This document shows positions 43,406 to 53,320 of a stretch of 64,000 bases of DNA, in pieces. The DNA is from JAJDTT01 sp965116695. GTDB lineage: Bacteria > Acidobacteriota > UBA6911 > RPQK01 > JAJDTT01. A program made the translations under genes and the position numbers. Within the stretch, counting starts at the first letter, position 1. The number at the start of each line of letters is the position of its first letter. The stretch covers positions 620,001-684,000 of the forward strand of contig OZ220706.1 of assembly GCA_965116695.1 (NCBI GenBank), given 5' to 3'. The notes under the pieces are model-generated. The model did not search any database and was not told where the DNA came from. It worked only from the letters and a program-made list of their open reading frames with translations.

Positions 43406-45508
43406 TCAGTTCAATTTTCGCGGGATGGTGACCGACCAGCTCCGGTTGAAGTGCCTCCTCCCGTTGACCGTGATCTCGATCTCCACCAGGTGACGGAACG
43501 CCGCCTTGTTGCTGGAGGTCAGCTCGTTCGCCTCGATCCTGATCTCCGATTCCGAACGGGTGATCGACAGCGTGGCCTCTGCCTTCAGGGCGGCGTTCGC
43601 CGGATTCTTTTCGGACACGGTGAAGCTTGAGAGAAGCTTCATGTATTGCTCGCCGTCGCCCCGTTTGCCCTTTCTCTCCTTGCCCAGGCGGACGGTAGTG
43701 GTTTCGGCGACCAGGTCCTGGGTGATGGAGTATGTCAGCGGTTTTTCCTGCTCCAGCGCCACCTTCGGATCGGCGTTGGGCAGCGTCACGAATTCGGGCT
43801 CGGGAAGCTTGGGATTCTGCTCCGGGATCACCGGCAGCACGATGTGGGACGGGTAACGGCGGTTGCGATAAACCGTGTTCTCCGCCGGCAGGGCCGTGGG
43901 CCAGGCGTTCTGGATGTCCGCGTTGGCAATGGCCACCCGGACCCGGTGTCCGGGCGCGAACACGTAGGTCATCACCTTCACCTCCACCGGCACCTCGTGC
44001 ACCTCTCCCGGCCGCAGCGGTTCGGGGTCGAAATGCGACTTCCGGTGTGCGGCGTTCAGGCCGCCGTAACGGACCAGCTTGGAGGTCCCGTCCGGGGCCA
44101 CGTCGATCAGCTTTACCCGGAAATAGGCGACCTCGGCCGTGGAGGAGATGTACAGCATGGCGCGCGGCGTGCCCGAGACCTCCAGCGGCTCCTCCAACGG
44201 GGCCGTGGTGTAAGTCAGGGAGTAGGCCTCGTCGGCCCGCTGGTCGATGGGGTTGCCCCAAGGGAGAATGCCTCCCCCCCAGTGGATCCCCGAGGTGGTC
44301 CCAACGGTGGGCTTGTACCGGAGACGGTCTCCTTCTTCATCGGATCCCTCGGGAGGCGTCCGGCTCAGGGTCCCGTCCCGGTGAAGGTACATCCTGGTGG
44401 GCTGCTCCCGCGCAATGGGCCATTCCAGTTCGGAGCGCCAGAAGCCGGGCTCCTCGATGGGCATGACGGGAGAGGGAGGATCGTACTCCCGGACGAAGAC
44501 CGTCACCGGCGGCTCCTCCAGCACCCCGTTGTCGATCCCTTTGAGCCAATAGTCGAACCACTTGAGCATGATGGGCCGGCCGTCGATTCGCGGTCCGGGC
44601 ACGGTCTTCTCGTTCTCCGCCCAGATGTGCCTCCAGGGCCCCACCAGGGCCTTCTTGTGCTTGACTTCCAGCTTGGAGAAGGCTCGCAACAGGGCCGTCG
44701 GATAGACGTCCGCCCAGCCGGCGATGACGAAGACGGGGCACTTGACCCGGCTGTAGTCCGCCGACAGGGAGCGGTCCTGCCAGTAGGGCCCTTCCTGCTG
44801 ATGGGAGATGTATCCGATTCCCCAGGGCCGGTTGTTCTCCAGCCGTGTATTCCAGAGGTCGCTCCACTTCTCACCGGCGATTCCGGGATCGGGGGGCGCG
44901 AAGTTGTAGGCCGTCATCAGAGGAGAATAGGTGTCGAACATGTAGGGGCGAAGAGAGCCGCCGGGATAGGTCCACTCGGTATAGACGCTGTCGTTGGCCG
45001 AGCGCACGATGATGGTCTTGAGGCTGGGCGGATTCTGGACCGCCACCTGCCACTGCACCACGCCGCCGTAGGAAATACCGGTCATGCCCACATTGCCGTT
45101 GGACCAGGGCTGGCGGGCGATCCACTCCACCATTTCGTAGCCGTCCCGCCTCTCGTCAGCGGAGTAGATGTCCTTGCTCCACCCGCCGGAGTTTCCCGTG
45201 CCGCGGACGTCGTACTGGACGATGGCATAACCTCGTTCCGCCAGGTACGGCACCAGCATCGGTCTTTCGTCTCGATAATCCGGCAACGGTTCCCGTACGC
45301 CGCGATAGGGGTGGTACATCATCACGGCGGGAAACCGCCCCTCCGCATCGGGCATCATGATCTTGGTCGCCAGCTCCACCCCGTCCCGCATGGCGACGCG
45401 GGGATAGATGATCTTGACCTTCCCCTCGTAGACGGGTTCCGACAGCCCGCGGGACTCTGCCGACAGGGGAGCGGTCAGGATCGGAATCAGGAAAAACAGG
45501 ATCCACAT
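43406..45508 (-). CDS. CocE/NonD-family hydrolase, exported (copy 2), with extra C-terminal domain
   Basis: 700 residues; AGGAGAG precedes the ATG at 45508. Signal peptide WILFFLIPILTAPLSA. The nucleophile is in GMTGISYGGVVQW, DVRGTGNSGGWSKD is the conserved loop before it, and LVGPWRHIWA carries the catalytic His. After the PepX_C end (YPSHIVLPVIP) there is a further stretch of about 130 residues ending WSVTIPRKLN, shared with copy 3 but absent from copy 1. The two longer copies are clearly sister genes. Periplasmic ester or peptide hydrolysis is likely. Confidence 0.87.
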   Translation of the reverse strand: MWILFFLIPILTAPLSAESRGLSEPVYEGKVKIIYPRVAMRDGVELATKIMMPDAEGRFPAVMMYHPYRGVREPLPDYRDERPMLVPYLAERGYAIVQYDVRGTGNSGGWSKDIYSADERRDGYEMVEWIARQPWSNGNVGMTGISYGGVVQWQVAVQNPPSLKTIIVRSANDSVYTEWTYPGGSLRPYMFDTYSPLMTAYNFAPPDPGIAGEKWSDLWNTRLENNRPWGIGYISHQQEGPYWQDRSLSADYSRVKCPVFVIAGWADVYPTALLRAFSKLEVKHKKALVGPWRHIWAENEKTVPGPRIDGRPIMLKWFDYWLKGIDNGVLEEPPVTVFVREYDPPSPVMPIEEPGFWRSELEWPIAREQPTRMYLHRDGTLSRTPPEGSDEEGDRLRYKPTVGTTSGIHWGGGILPWGNPIDQRADEAYSLTYTTAPLEEPLEVSGTPRAMLYISSTAEVAYFRVKLIDVAPDGTSKLVRYGGLNAAHRKSHFDPEPLRPGEVHEVPVEVKVMTYVFAPGHRVRVAIANADIQNAWPTALPAENTVYRNRRYPSHIVLPVIPEQNPKLPEPEFVTLPNADPKVALEQEKPLTYSITQDLVAETTTVRLGKERKGKRGDGEQYMKLLSSFTVSEKNPANAALKAEATLSITRSESEIRIEANELTSSNKAAFRHLVEIEITVNGRRHFNRSWSVTIPRKLN

Positions 45509-45579
45509 GATGACTCTCCTTTGCAGCCCGGAGGCTTCGACGGCGCCGGAGCCCGCCGCACTCCACCTGCGACTCGGTC

Positions 45580-47601
45580 TCAGTTCAATTCGCGGGGAAC
45601 GCTGACCCTCCAACTCTTGTGGAAGTGACGCTTTCCGTCCACCGTCACCTCCACCTGGCTCACGAAATGGAACGACTCCAGGTCGCTGGTCAGAAACTCA
45701 TTGGCTTCCACGGTCATTCCTGACCCGGCGGGCGGGACTTCGTAGACGTAGCGGGCCTTGAGAATCGTTTCCGCGGGATGGCGCCGCGAAACCGTGTAGG
45801 TGGAATGCGCCAGTCCGGGCGCCGGGCCCGTCTCCGAGACTCTCTCCAGGGTGGCCGTCACCGTTTCGTTGACCAGGTCGTGTTTGATCTCGTGCAGGGT
45901 GCTCCGGCTGATGTCCTCCATCGTCGCGTCCGGGCGCGGAGAGGGCTTCAGGTCCGGCGCGCTCAGCCGTGGACTCTGGGCCGGGGTCACAGGCAGAACG
46001 ATATGAGACGGACACCGCCGGTCGCGGTGGATCTGGTTGACGGCAGCCTTGGCCGTGGGCCAGGCATTCTGAAAATCGGCGCTGGCCACGCTCAACCGGA
46101 TGCGGTGGCCCTTTTCGAACAGGTAGGAGACGTACTTCAGATCGATTTCCAGCTCGTAGATTCTGCCGGGCTCCATCGGTTCCGGCCGTGAGTGTGAATT
46201 TCGATGCGTGGCGAGGAGTCCACCGTCCGTCAGCCATTTCGAAGTGCCGTCCGGCGCCACGTCGGTGAGCTTCACGTGGAAATAGGCGGTGTCGGCGGAT
46301 GAAGCGACATGGAGCACGGCCCTGGGATTTCCTGTGACCTCCACGTCCTGTTCCAAGGGCGGGGTGGTGTAGGTCAGCGAGCAGGCGTCGTCGAGACGCT
46401 GGTCCACCGGCATGGCCCAGGGCATGATTCCGCCGCCCCAGTAGATTCCCGCGCTGATCCCGACCGCCGGATCGTAGGCGTATTGATCGGGCGCGCTTTC
46501 ACCCGCGGGCCTGTCTCGACTCAGTTCTCCGCCGGAACGAAAGAAAAACGGCGTGTCCTGGTTCCGGGCCGGCGGCCATTCGTCTTCATGCCTCCAGAAA
46601 CCGGCGTCCTCCAGGTACATATGGGCCACGGGACGCTTGTAGCGCCTTATGAAGAGGGTCACGGCGGGTTCTTCCATGACCCCGGTGTCCTCACCCTTGA
46701 GCCACTGGTCGAACCACTTGAGCATCTCGTGCCTGAAATCGATCCGGGGACCGGGCAGGGCTTCCTCGGGCCAGTAGTGCCCCCAGGGCCCCAGCAGGAT
46801 CTTCTTGGGGACATCGAGCCGGGAGAAGGCCCTGAGGATGGGCGTGGGGTAGGGATCGGCCCAGCCGCACCAGAACATGACGGGCACCTTGATCCGGCTG
46901 TAGTCCGGCTGCAGCGAACGGTCCCGCCAATAGGCTCCCTGGAGCAGGTTCGAGATGAAGCCGATTCCCCAGGAGGCGTTCTTCTCCAGCCGCTCCTCCC
47001 AGAGCCGGCTCCAATCGGGGCCGACGATATCCGCGTCGGGCGGCGCCGCGTTGAAGGCGGTCATCATGGGGGAGAAGCTGTCGAACATGTAGGGGCGAAT
47101 GCTGCCGCCCGGGTTGGTCCAGTCCAGGTAGACGTCGTCGTTGGACGATCCGATGACCAGGGTCTTCAGAGCGGGAGGATTCTGCACCCCCACCTGCCAC
47201 TGCACCACGCCGCCGTAGGACATGCCCCACATCCCGACGTTGCCGCTGCACCAGGGTTGGGCGGCGATCCACTCCACCACTTCATAGGCGTCCCGGCGTT
47301 CCTCATCGGAATAGACGTCCTGTGTCGTGCCCCCGGAATTCCCCGTGCCGCGAACGTCGAAGTAGAGGACGGCATAGCCGCGTTGGGCGAAGTAGGGAGG
47401 CCCGTCCCAACGGTGGTTGTAGGCCGTGTCCGAGCTGGTGTCCTTGACCTGCCTCAGCCAGCGATAGGGGTTGTAGGCCACGATGGCCGGAAACCTGCCC
47501 TCCGCGTCGGGCCGGACGACGACGGCCGCCAACTCCACCCCGTCCCTCATGGGGACCCGGACCCGCCGGTCCAATCGCACTCGATACTCAGGCGGGGACA
47601 T
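45580..47601 (-). CDS. CocE/NonD-family hydrolase without signal peptide (copy 3), with extra C-terminal domain
   Basis: 673 residues starting MSPPEYRVRLDRRVRVPMRDG with no signal, so this copy appears cytoplasmic while its sister copy 2 is exported. The nucleophile lies in GMWGMSYGGVVQW, DVRGTGNSGG is conserved, and LLGPWGHYWPE carries the His. PepX_C ends at CPSHIVLPVTP and is followed by the same type of about 115-residue C-terminal domain as copy 2 (EVTVDGKRHFHKSWRVSVPREL at its end, given here in part). The split of location suggests one enzyme acts before and one after uptake. Confidence 0.87.
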   Translation of the reverse strand: MSPPEYRVRLDRRVRVPMRDGVELAAVVVRPDAEGRFPAIVAYNPYRWLRQVKDTSSDTAYNHRWDGPPYFAQRGYAVLYFDVRGTGNSGGTTQDVYSDEERRDAYEVVEWIAAQPWCSGNVGMWGMSYGGVVQWQVGVQNPPALKTLVIGSSNDDVYLDWTNPGGSIRPYMFDSFSPMMTAFNAAPPDADIVGPDWSRLWEERLEKNASWGIGFISNLLQGAYWRDRSLQPDYSRIKVPVMFWCGWADPYPTPILRAFSRLDVPKKILLGPWGHYWPEEALPGPRIDFRHEMLKWFDQWLKGEDTGVMEEPAVTLFIRRYKRPVAHMYLEDAGFWRHEDEWPPARNQDTPFFFRSGGELSRDRPAGESAPDQYAYDPAVGISAGIYWGGGIMPWAMPVDQRLDDACSLTYTTPPLEQDVEVTGNPRAVLHVASSADTAYFHVKLTDVAPDGTSKWLTDGGLLATHRNSHSRPEPMEPGRIYELEIDLKYVSYLFEKGHRIRLSVASADFQNAWPTAKAAVNQIHRDRRCPSHIVLPVTPAQSPRLSAPDLKPSPRPDATMEDISRSTLHEIKHDLVNETVTATLERVSETGPAPGLAHSTYTVSRRHPAETILKARYVYEVPPAGSGMTVEANEFLTSDLESFHFVSQVEVTVDGKRHFHKSWRVSVPRELN

Positions 47602-47778
47602 GGGAGTTCCTCGAGTCAGCCGGTTCCGTCTTCCTTGAAGAACCCGTGCTGGAATTCACCGCGTGGTTCCGACGGAACGAACCCGAGGTCTTCGATGCCT
47701 CAAGCAGGATCAGCGATCGAAGCCGAAGCAATGGAAGAGTTTCGAACGTGAGACACGGGAGGCCTCGATTCGAAGCGA

Positions 47779-48813
47779 TCACTCTTCCACCAGGACACGC
47801 ATTCCCCGGGTGCTGGTTCGTCCGCCAGGTTCGATTTCCGGGCGGAAGGAAGGCCGATAGGCGTCGGGGCTGTTGAGCCAACTCCCTCCCCGCATGCTCC
47901 GGATCCCCTCTGCGTCCGGTCCCCGCGGGTCGGTTCGGGCCGGGTCTTCACCTGCCCAGTCCAGGGTGTATTCCCAGACGTTGCCGATGGCGTCGAAGAG
48001 GCCTCGCGGGTTCGGATAGAATTTCCCCACGGGCGCCGTGCCCTCGTACCCGTCATCCCTTCCCTCGGGGATGAGACTGCGCATCTCGGTCCCCGTCAGG
48101 AACAGGTCGGCGTCGGATTTGTCCCCCATGGCGGCGTCCGCCACGTTGGCCCAGTAGCCGCTGGGAAGCCGGGGATCCCGCACGTAATCGGCCGGCCTCT
48201 TGCCCCAGTAGTAACGGGTGACGGTCAGGGCTCGTTGGCCGTACTCCAACTCGCCTTCGGTCGGCAGACGCGCCGGCAGTCCGGTCTTGCCGCTCAGCCA
48301 GCGGCAGAACTCCGCGGCGTCGAACCAACTGATGCAGGTCACGGGATGGTCGGATTCCTGGGAGAAACCGGGATTCCGCCAGGAGGCTTCGGACGTTGGC
48401 CCCCAGCTCCCGCCGCTCATGGTGTAGCAGCCCTTCCCCAGTTCCCGCCAGGAACGGCGGCCCGTTTCGGCGTCTGTCTCGTAGCCGCTTTCTTGGACGA
48501 AGCGGCGGAACTGCTCGACGGTGACCTCGTATTTCCCCAGGTAGAAGGCTTTGGTGATCGTCACCTGGCGTGCCCGCAGATCGTGGGGAGCGAACAGACC
48601 GATCAGGGCCCGGGACCAGTCGGTCTCCCCCATCATGAACTCGCCGGGCGGGATCCGGATCAGTTCCAGTTGAACCCCCGATCCCAGATCCAGCGTGACC
48701 TCCTCGGTCCCGGCGGCCGGGCGCGCCGACGCCGGATCGAAACCGCTGCCGGCAAACAGGACTACAAGGGCAATCAATGCCAGAGCGAATCGGCCGGTTG
48801 CCTGGTAGGACAT
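47779..48813 (-). CDS. FGE/SUMF1-fold protein lacking the catalytic cysteines
   Basis: 344 residues with a signal peptide (FALALIALVVLFAGSGFDPA). The FGE-sulfatase fold is recognisable: IRIPPGEFMMGETD, FYLGKYEVTVEQFRRFV, HPVTCISWFDAAEFCRWLS, RLPTEGELEYGQRA, GLFDAIGNVWEYTLDW and the end RGGSWLNSPDAYRPSFR. In formylglycine-generating enzymes this last segment carries two copper-binding cysteines (GGS-x-L-C-x3-Y-C); here they are Asn and Ala. The protein is therefore probably a binding or regulatory relative, not a sulfatase activator, and no sulfatase is in the window. Confidence 0.85.
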   Translation of the reverse strand: MSYQATGRFALALIALVVLFAGSGFDPASARPAAGTEEVTLDLGSGVQLELIRIPPGEFMMGETDWSRALIGLFAPHDLRARQVTITKAFYLGKYEVTVEQFRRFVQESGYETDAETGRRSWRELGKGCYTMSGGSWGPTSEASWRNPGFSQESDHPVTCISWFDAAEFCRWLSGKTGLPARLPTEGELEYGQRALTVTRYYWGKRPADYVRDPRLPSGYWANVADAAMGDKSDADLFLTGTEMRSLIPEGRDDGYEGTAPVGKFYPNPRGLFDAIGNVWEYTLDWAGEDPARTDPRGPDAEGIRSMRGGSWLNSPDAYRPSFRPEIEPGGRTSTRGMRVLVEE

Positions 48814-48911
48814 GGTTCTCTTCAGGTTCGTGATTCAATGGCGCAAGGGGGAGCATCGGCAGATCCAACCCGGTGACTGCCGTCTCCCCCAGCGTACCGT
48901 TCGCTACCCGG

Positions 48912-51900
48912 TTAGAACGTGTACTTCAGCGAGAACTGAATTTCCCGCGCCTCGAATGCACCGCCGATCACACCAAAAGCCGGCGTGCCGAACGTGTTGG
49001 CCGGCTGCAGGAAGTTGGCCCGGTTGAAGGCGTTGAAAATCTCCCCTCGAAACTCGAGCACATGATCTTCGGTGATGGGGAACCTGCGATGCAGTCCGAA
49101 GTCGACGTTGGCGAACCCCGGACCCCGGGTGACGTTCCGGCCCAGATTTCCGTAGGTGAAGGGCTGGGGATTCTGAAAGGCCCTGATGTTGAAGAACTGC
49201 TGCACGGTCTTGGGCCCGGCGTTGGGGTCCTGACCCGACACCCAATCCGGAGTGTCCGTTCCGAGTCCGGTGTTGCTGTTGTCGTAGGGCAGTCCGATAT
49301 GGAATGGCTGGCCGCCCTCCAGGGTCACGATCCCTTGAATCCGCCAGTTCCGGAGCAGCATTCCGCCGAGTCCCCCCATTCCCTTGCCGAAGGGAAGTTG
49401 ATACACCCAGTTCGCCGCAAAGCGGTGCGGAACATCGTATTGACAGGGTCCCCAGTCCTCTTCGAAATTACGCGGATCCCGCGTTCCCCGGGGAGACCCG
49501 TCTCCGTTGACCTGGACGCTCCCGGTATCCATGCACCTGGACCAGACATAAGAGGCCAGGAAACCCAAGCCCCCGGAGAATCGCTGCTCCGCCCTCAACT
49601 CCAGCCCGTTGTAGCTCGACCAGCCCTGGTTGTCGGTGCGGGTGTCGTTCACGATGGAAGGAATGATCCGGCGCGACGCGACTGACCCCGGACCTGGTCT
49701 CATCGGGGAGTTGGCATTGAAAACGGTGAGGAGGTTGCTCCCCCGGTTGCCGATATAGGAGGCGGAAATGGCGGTGTTCCCGATCTGCCGCTGCAGGGTC
49801 AGATTCCAGACCTGGTTGTAGGGGTCCGTCCATTCGGGATCGTTGGAATAAAAATTCAGGCTGGGCAGCCCCACGCCGGGAAAAGGAGCGCTGAAGGACA
49901 ACTGCGGCGTTCTGGTATCCGAGATAAAGGTCTCAGGACTGACGTAGGGAGGAGACATGGCGGCAAAAAACGAGAAGACCATGTTGGGGGACATGTAGAA
50001 CAGCCCGTAGCCGCCGCGCAGAACGGTCTGGTCGTTGATCCGGTAGGCAAAACCGAGCCGGGGAGCGAAGTTGTTCTTGTCCGCCTTGTAAACGCCTCGG
50101 GGGATGTCCTCCCCGGCATGCGCCAGAACCAGCTCTGGAGCTCGTGAATAATCCGGTTGCGCGTAACGCCCGTGCTTCTCATAGGGAGGTTGGAACAGTT
50201 CGTACCGCACACCCAGGTTCAAGGTGAGATCAGGCGACACCTTCCAGTCGTCGTTGATGTAGATGCCGAAGTCCTTCTTGCGGAAGTTGCGGAACCCGTC
50301 ATTGACCGTGCAACACCGCGAGGTCCGGTTGGGAACTCCCAGGATGTAGTCCGCCACCGGGTTCCCCGTCCCCGGCTGGGTGCCGGTTTCGGTCAACTGC
50401 GACGTGAAGATTCCATTGAAGGTGAACAGGCCGTGTGCAAACAGGGCATGGCCGCCGTTCATCTGATACCAGTCGACGGAGGCGCCGGTGGAGATGTTGT
50501 GGTTGCCGGTGATGTAGGAGAAGTTCTCCCGCACGGCGAACTGGTTGTCGGAGCGATTGTTGGGCGCGTTGGCGATGGCCCCGGTGCCGCCCAGGCCGGC
50601 GATGTTGATGTTGGGGTTGCCCAGAAAACGGGGACTCAAGCCGTGGATCCCCAACTCCTCGTTGACCGCCACTTCCTGTTCCGAGTCCTCCAGAACCTGG
50701 GTGTGCCGGTTGAAGCCGACCCGGAGGTCGTTCACCGCGTTGGCTCCAAAAGTGTGGGTGTGACCCAGCACGGCATTCTGAGCCGGGGACTTCCAGACGG
50801 TGGTGAAATTGGGAAGTGAAGCGAAGACGAAGGGCCAGAGGCGATCGTACTTCACCAGCGTATAGCGGCCGAAGATGGTGTCTTCCTCTCCGATCCTCTG
50901 GTCGATCCGAATGTTCAACTGGTCGCTGATGACCTCCTGGTTTGACGAATCGACGAGATTACTGACGACGCCGGGACGATTCGCAGTGGGAAACAACCGC
51001 GTGAAGGCCTTGACCGAGACCGGATGCCACATGTTCTCCGGGATCATCTTGTTCGCGAAGGGCGCTCGCAGACCCGAGTCGGGATCGACGTCGAAGGGAT
51101 TGAAAATGGGGTTGCCCTCGCTGAAGTCTCCCCGCCGCTGCAGATCGGTGGGGACGCTAACGGCGCGGGTCACTTCCTTGTCCGACCGGATCGCTTCATA
51201 GGTGACGAAGAAAAAGGTCTGGTCTTCCACGATCGGTCCGCCTATGGCGACCCCCAGGTTCTGCTGCGAGAAGGGCTCCTTCTCCGCGGCGAAGAAGGTG
51301 CGCGCGTCAAAGGCGTCGTTCCGGAAGAAACCCCAGGCGGAACCGTGGTAGTCGTTCACGCCGGCGCGGGAAGCGATGTTGACCACACCGCCCGAAGCGC
51401 GTCCGAACGCGGCCGAGTAGTTCCCGGCCTGGAACTTGAACTCCTGGATGGCGTCGACGGTCATGCGGAATCCGACTCGCGTATCGACCGCGTCCTTCAT
51501 GTCGATTCCATCCAGCAGGAAGACGGTGCCCTCCGCCGGCGCTCCGTGCACCGAGAAGTTGCCGCCGAAGATGCTGCTGTGAAAGCTGATGCCCCCTCCC
51601 GGGAGCTTGTGGGTGGAGACGGCGCCGGGCTGCAACTCCACCAACTGGATGAAATTGCGTCCGTTCAAGGGAAGGTTGACGATGGTCTCATGATCGACCA
51701 CGTCTCCGATCTCGCCCGACTCGGTCTGCAGGGGCGGGGGTGTCCCCAAGACCTCCACGACCTCCTGGATCTCACTCGGCGAGAGGGTGATGTCCACGGC
51801 GATAGTTTCATTGACCCGGACCACGATGTCTCGCCGGAGCACCGGTTGAAACCCCGCCAGCTCCGCCCGGATGGAATAGTCGCCGGGCTGCAGAAACACG

Positions 51901-52106
51901 AACTTGTAGGCACCGGTGTCGCCGGTGACGGCGCCCCAGGTCTGGCCCGTCCCCACGTTGGTCAAGAGGACGTCGACACCTGGGATGGTCCCGCCCGTCT
52001 CGTCCGTGACCCGGCCGCTGATCCCGCCCGTGGTGATCTGGGCCGACAGGGGCGCGGCCATCAGGACAACACCCAGGAAAAAGATTGCAATTTGGATTCT
52101 TCGCAT
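48912..52106 (-). CDS. Oar-like TonB-dependent outer-membrane receptor with carboxypeptidase-regulatory domain
   Basis: 1064 residues from the ATG at 52106 (GGAGGA 9 bases upstream). Signal peptide AIFFLGVVLMAAPLSA, then a carboxypeptidase-regulatory-like Ig domain (GGISGRVTDETGGTIPGVDV, about residues 30-110), a plug domain (VVDHETIVNLPLNGRNFIQL; GTVFLLDGIDMKD) and a long beta-barrel ending in a C-terminal Phe (IQFSLKYTF) as outer-membrane proteins do. This architecture is abundant in Acidobacteriota. It probably imports or binds large peptides or glycans; its position ahead of the hydrolase/symporter genes makes it the likely entry point. Confidence 0.9.
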   Translation of the reverse strand: MRRIQIAIFFLGVVLMAAPLSAQITTGGISGRVTDETGGTIPGVDVLLTNVGTGQTWGAVTGDTGAYKFVFLQPGDYSIRAELAGFQPVLRRDIVVRVNETIAVDITLSPSEIQEVVEVLGTPPPLQTESGEIGDVVDHETIVNLPLNGRNFIQLVELQPGAVSTHKLPGGGISFHSSIFGGNFSVHGAPAEGTVFLLDGIDMKDAVDTRVGFRMTVDAIQEFKFQAGNYSAAFGRASGGVVNIASRAGVNDYHGSAWGFFRNDAFDARTFFAAEKEPFSQQNLGVAIGGPIVEDQTFFFVTYEAIRSDKEVTRAVSVPTDLQRRGDFSEGNPIFNPFDVDPDSGLRAPFANKMIPENMWHPVSVKAFTRLFPTANRPGVVSNLVDSSNQEVISDQLNIRIDQRIGEEDTIFGRYTLVKYDRLWPFVFASLPNFTTVWKSPAQNAVLGHTHTFGANAVNDLRVGFNRHTQVLEDSEQEVAVNEELGIHGLSPRFLGNPNINIAGLGGTGAIANAPNNRSDNQFAVRENFSYITGNHNISTGASVDWYQMNGGHALFAHGLFTFNGIFTSQLTETGTQPGTGNPVADYILGVPNRTSRCCTVNDGFRNFRKKDFGIYINDDWKVSPDLTLNLGVRYELFQPPYEKHGRYAQPDYSRAPELVLAHAGEDIPRGVYKADKNNFAPRLGFAYRINDQTVLRGGYGLFYMSPNMVFSFFAAMSPPYVSPETFISDTRTPQLSFSAPFPGVGLPSLNFYSNDPEWTDPYNQVWNLTLQRQIGNTAISASYIGNRGSNLLTVFNANSPMRPGPGSVASRRIIPSIVNDTRTDNQGWSSYNGLELRAEQRFSGGLGFLASYVWSRCMDTGSVQVNGDGSPRGTRDPRNFEEDWGPCQYDVPHRFAANWVYQLPFGKGMGGLGGMLLRNWRIQGIVTLEGGQPFHIGLPYDNSNTGLGTDTPDWVSGQDPNAGPKTVQQFFNIRAFQNPQPFTYGNLGRNVTRGPGFANVDFGLHRRFPITEDHVLEFRGEIFNAFNRANFLQPANTFGTPAFGVIGGAFEAREIQFSLKYTF

Positions 52107-52159
52107 CGGTCTCGTTCCTCCGGTCAATTTATTCCCCATTGGTTCGCAATTCATGACTT

Positions 52160-53320
52160 TCACTTCACGATGGTCTTCAAGAGCCTGAAGACCCAGTCCC
52201 GGTCTCCCTGGTACTGGGATCCGAAATAGGTGGATCCGACGACTTTACGGGCCACGTAGTTGGTCCGGATGGTGGCCACCACCAGGTCGTACTCGGGAAC
52301 CACCGAGATCCGGGAGACGGCCTGCCAGTTGATGTTTCCTCCCCGCGCTTCCTGCACGCCCTGCCCCGGCAGCCACCAGTTCAGGCTGTAGTCCTCGCCC
52401 CCGTGGCCGGCATGCCGGCGGCTCTGCGGTTTGCGAGTCTGCTCCACCCACTCCTCGCTGATCAATTGCCGGTCATTCCAGCGCCCGTTGCGCAGGAAGA
52501 GATAGCCGAAGCGGGCGGCGTCGGCCGAATTGACGACGACCCAGCCCGGTCCGGCCCGGACGGCGTGTCCGCCGATTTCCCACGGCGGATCCAGGTAGCG
52601 GCCGTAGCCCGGCCAGAAGGGATACATGAGATTTTCCTGAATCACCCGGGCGGGCATCCAGCCCCAACGCTGGGCCGGCACCTGTAGATGACGGAAGATC
52701 TTCTCGTCCAAAACGTCCTTGAGGTCCTTGCCCCAGAGTGCCGTCAGGGCCTGGGCGAACCGCCACATGCCCCCGTCGCTGTAGATGTACTCACCCCCCG
52801 GGGCCCGGTGGGCGTAGTTGTAGGTGGAATCCCCCATCTCCCCGTCGGCCCGGCTCAGGTCGATGTCCGGAAAGCCCGACACCATGTTGGCGAAATGCCT
52901 CCAGGTGATTTTTCGATGATGCCCTTCGTTGAGGTACTTGTAGGGGTGGGACAGCTCTCCCTCACCCGTCCAGGTCTTCCAGACCAGGTCGTCCAACTCG
53001 ACCAAGCCGGCGTCGACGGCCAAGCCGAGACAGGTCGCGTTGAAGGTCTTGCCCATGGAGGCGGTTTGGACGGCCGTCTGCTGGTTGCCCCAGGTGGCCA
53101 CCACGTAGCCGTGGCGGACGATGGTCCCCCCGATCCCGACGCGCGGAAGAATCCTCCGCAGGGCTTCCTCGTCGAAGCCCAATTCCGCGGGACGCTTCGT
53201 CTCCCACTCCTGGCCGGGGAAACGTTTGAGCGCGTCGGCCGGGATGTCGGTGGCGGTGATAGTCCAGGTTGAAGCCGAGAGGACAACAAAAAGGAAAACC
53301 GTCAGGAACCGTCTTGTCAC
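52160..53320 (-). CDS. Exported serine hydrolase, beta-lactamase/class C fold
   Basis: 386 residues from a GTG at 53320 after GAGGAG; this start gives the signal VTRRFLTVFLFVVLSASTW. The SxxK catalytic motif is SMGK in QTASMGKTFNATCL; the Tyr motif is YSD in GGEYIYSDGGMWR (YxN in classic enzymes), and the third motif region near the C-terminus shows no clear KTG. The family includes esterases, peptidases and penicillin-binding relatives; a resistance role is not implied. It lies 53 bases before the TonB receptor gene. Confidence 0.82.
   Translation of the reverse strand: MTRRFLTVFLFVVLSASTWTITATDIPADALKRFPGQEWETKRPAELGFDEEALRRILPRVGIGGTIVRHGYVVATWGNQQTAVQTASMGKTFNATCLGLAVDAGLVELDDLVWKTWTGEGELSHPYKYLNEGHHRKITWRHFANMVSGFPDIDLSRADGEMGDSTYNYAHRAPGGEYIYSDGGMWRFAQALTALWGKDLKDVLDEKIFRHLQVPAQRWGWMPARVIQENLMYPFWPGYGRYLDPPWEIGGHAVRAGPGWVVVNSADAARFGYLFLRNGRWNDRQLISEEWVEQTRKPQSRRHAGHGGEDYSLNWWLPGQGVQEARGGNINWQAVSRISVVPEYDLVVATIRTNYVARKVVGSTYFGSQYQGDRDWVFRLLKTIVK

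Noticed and set aside
52160..53320. Antibiotic-resistance beta-lactamase
   Set aside because: Only the fold and SxxK motif fit; the Tyr and KTG motifs are not those of true beta-lactamases, so a resistance call is not supported.
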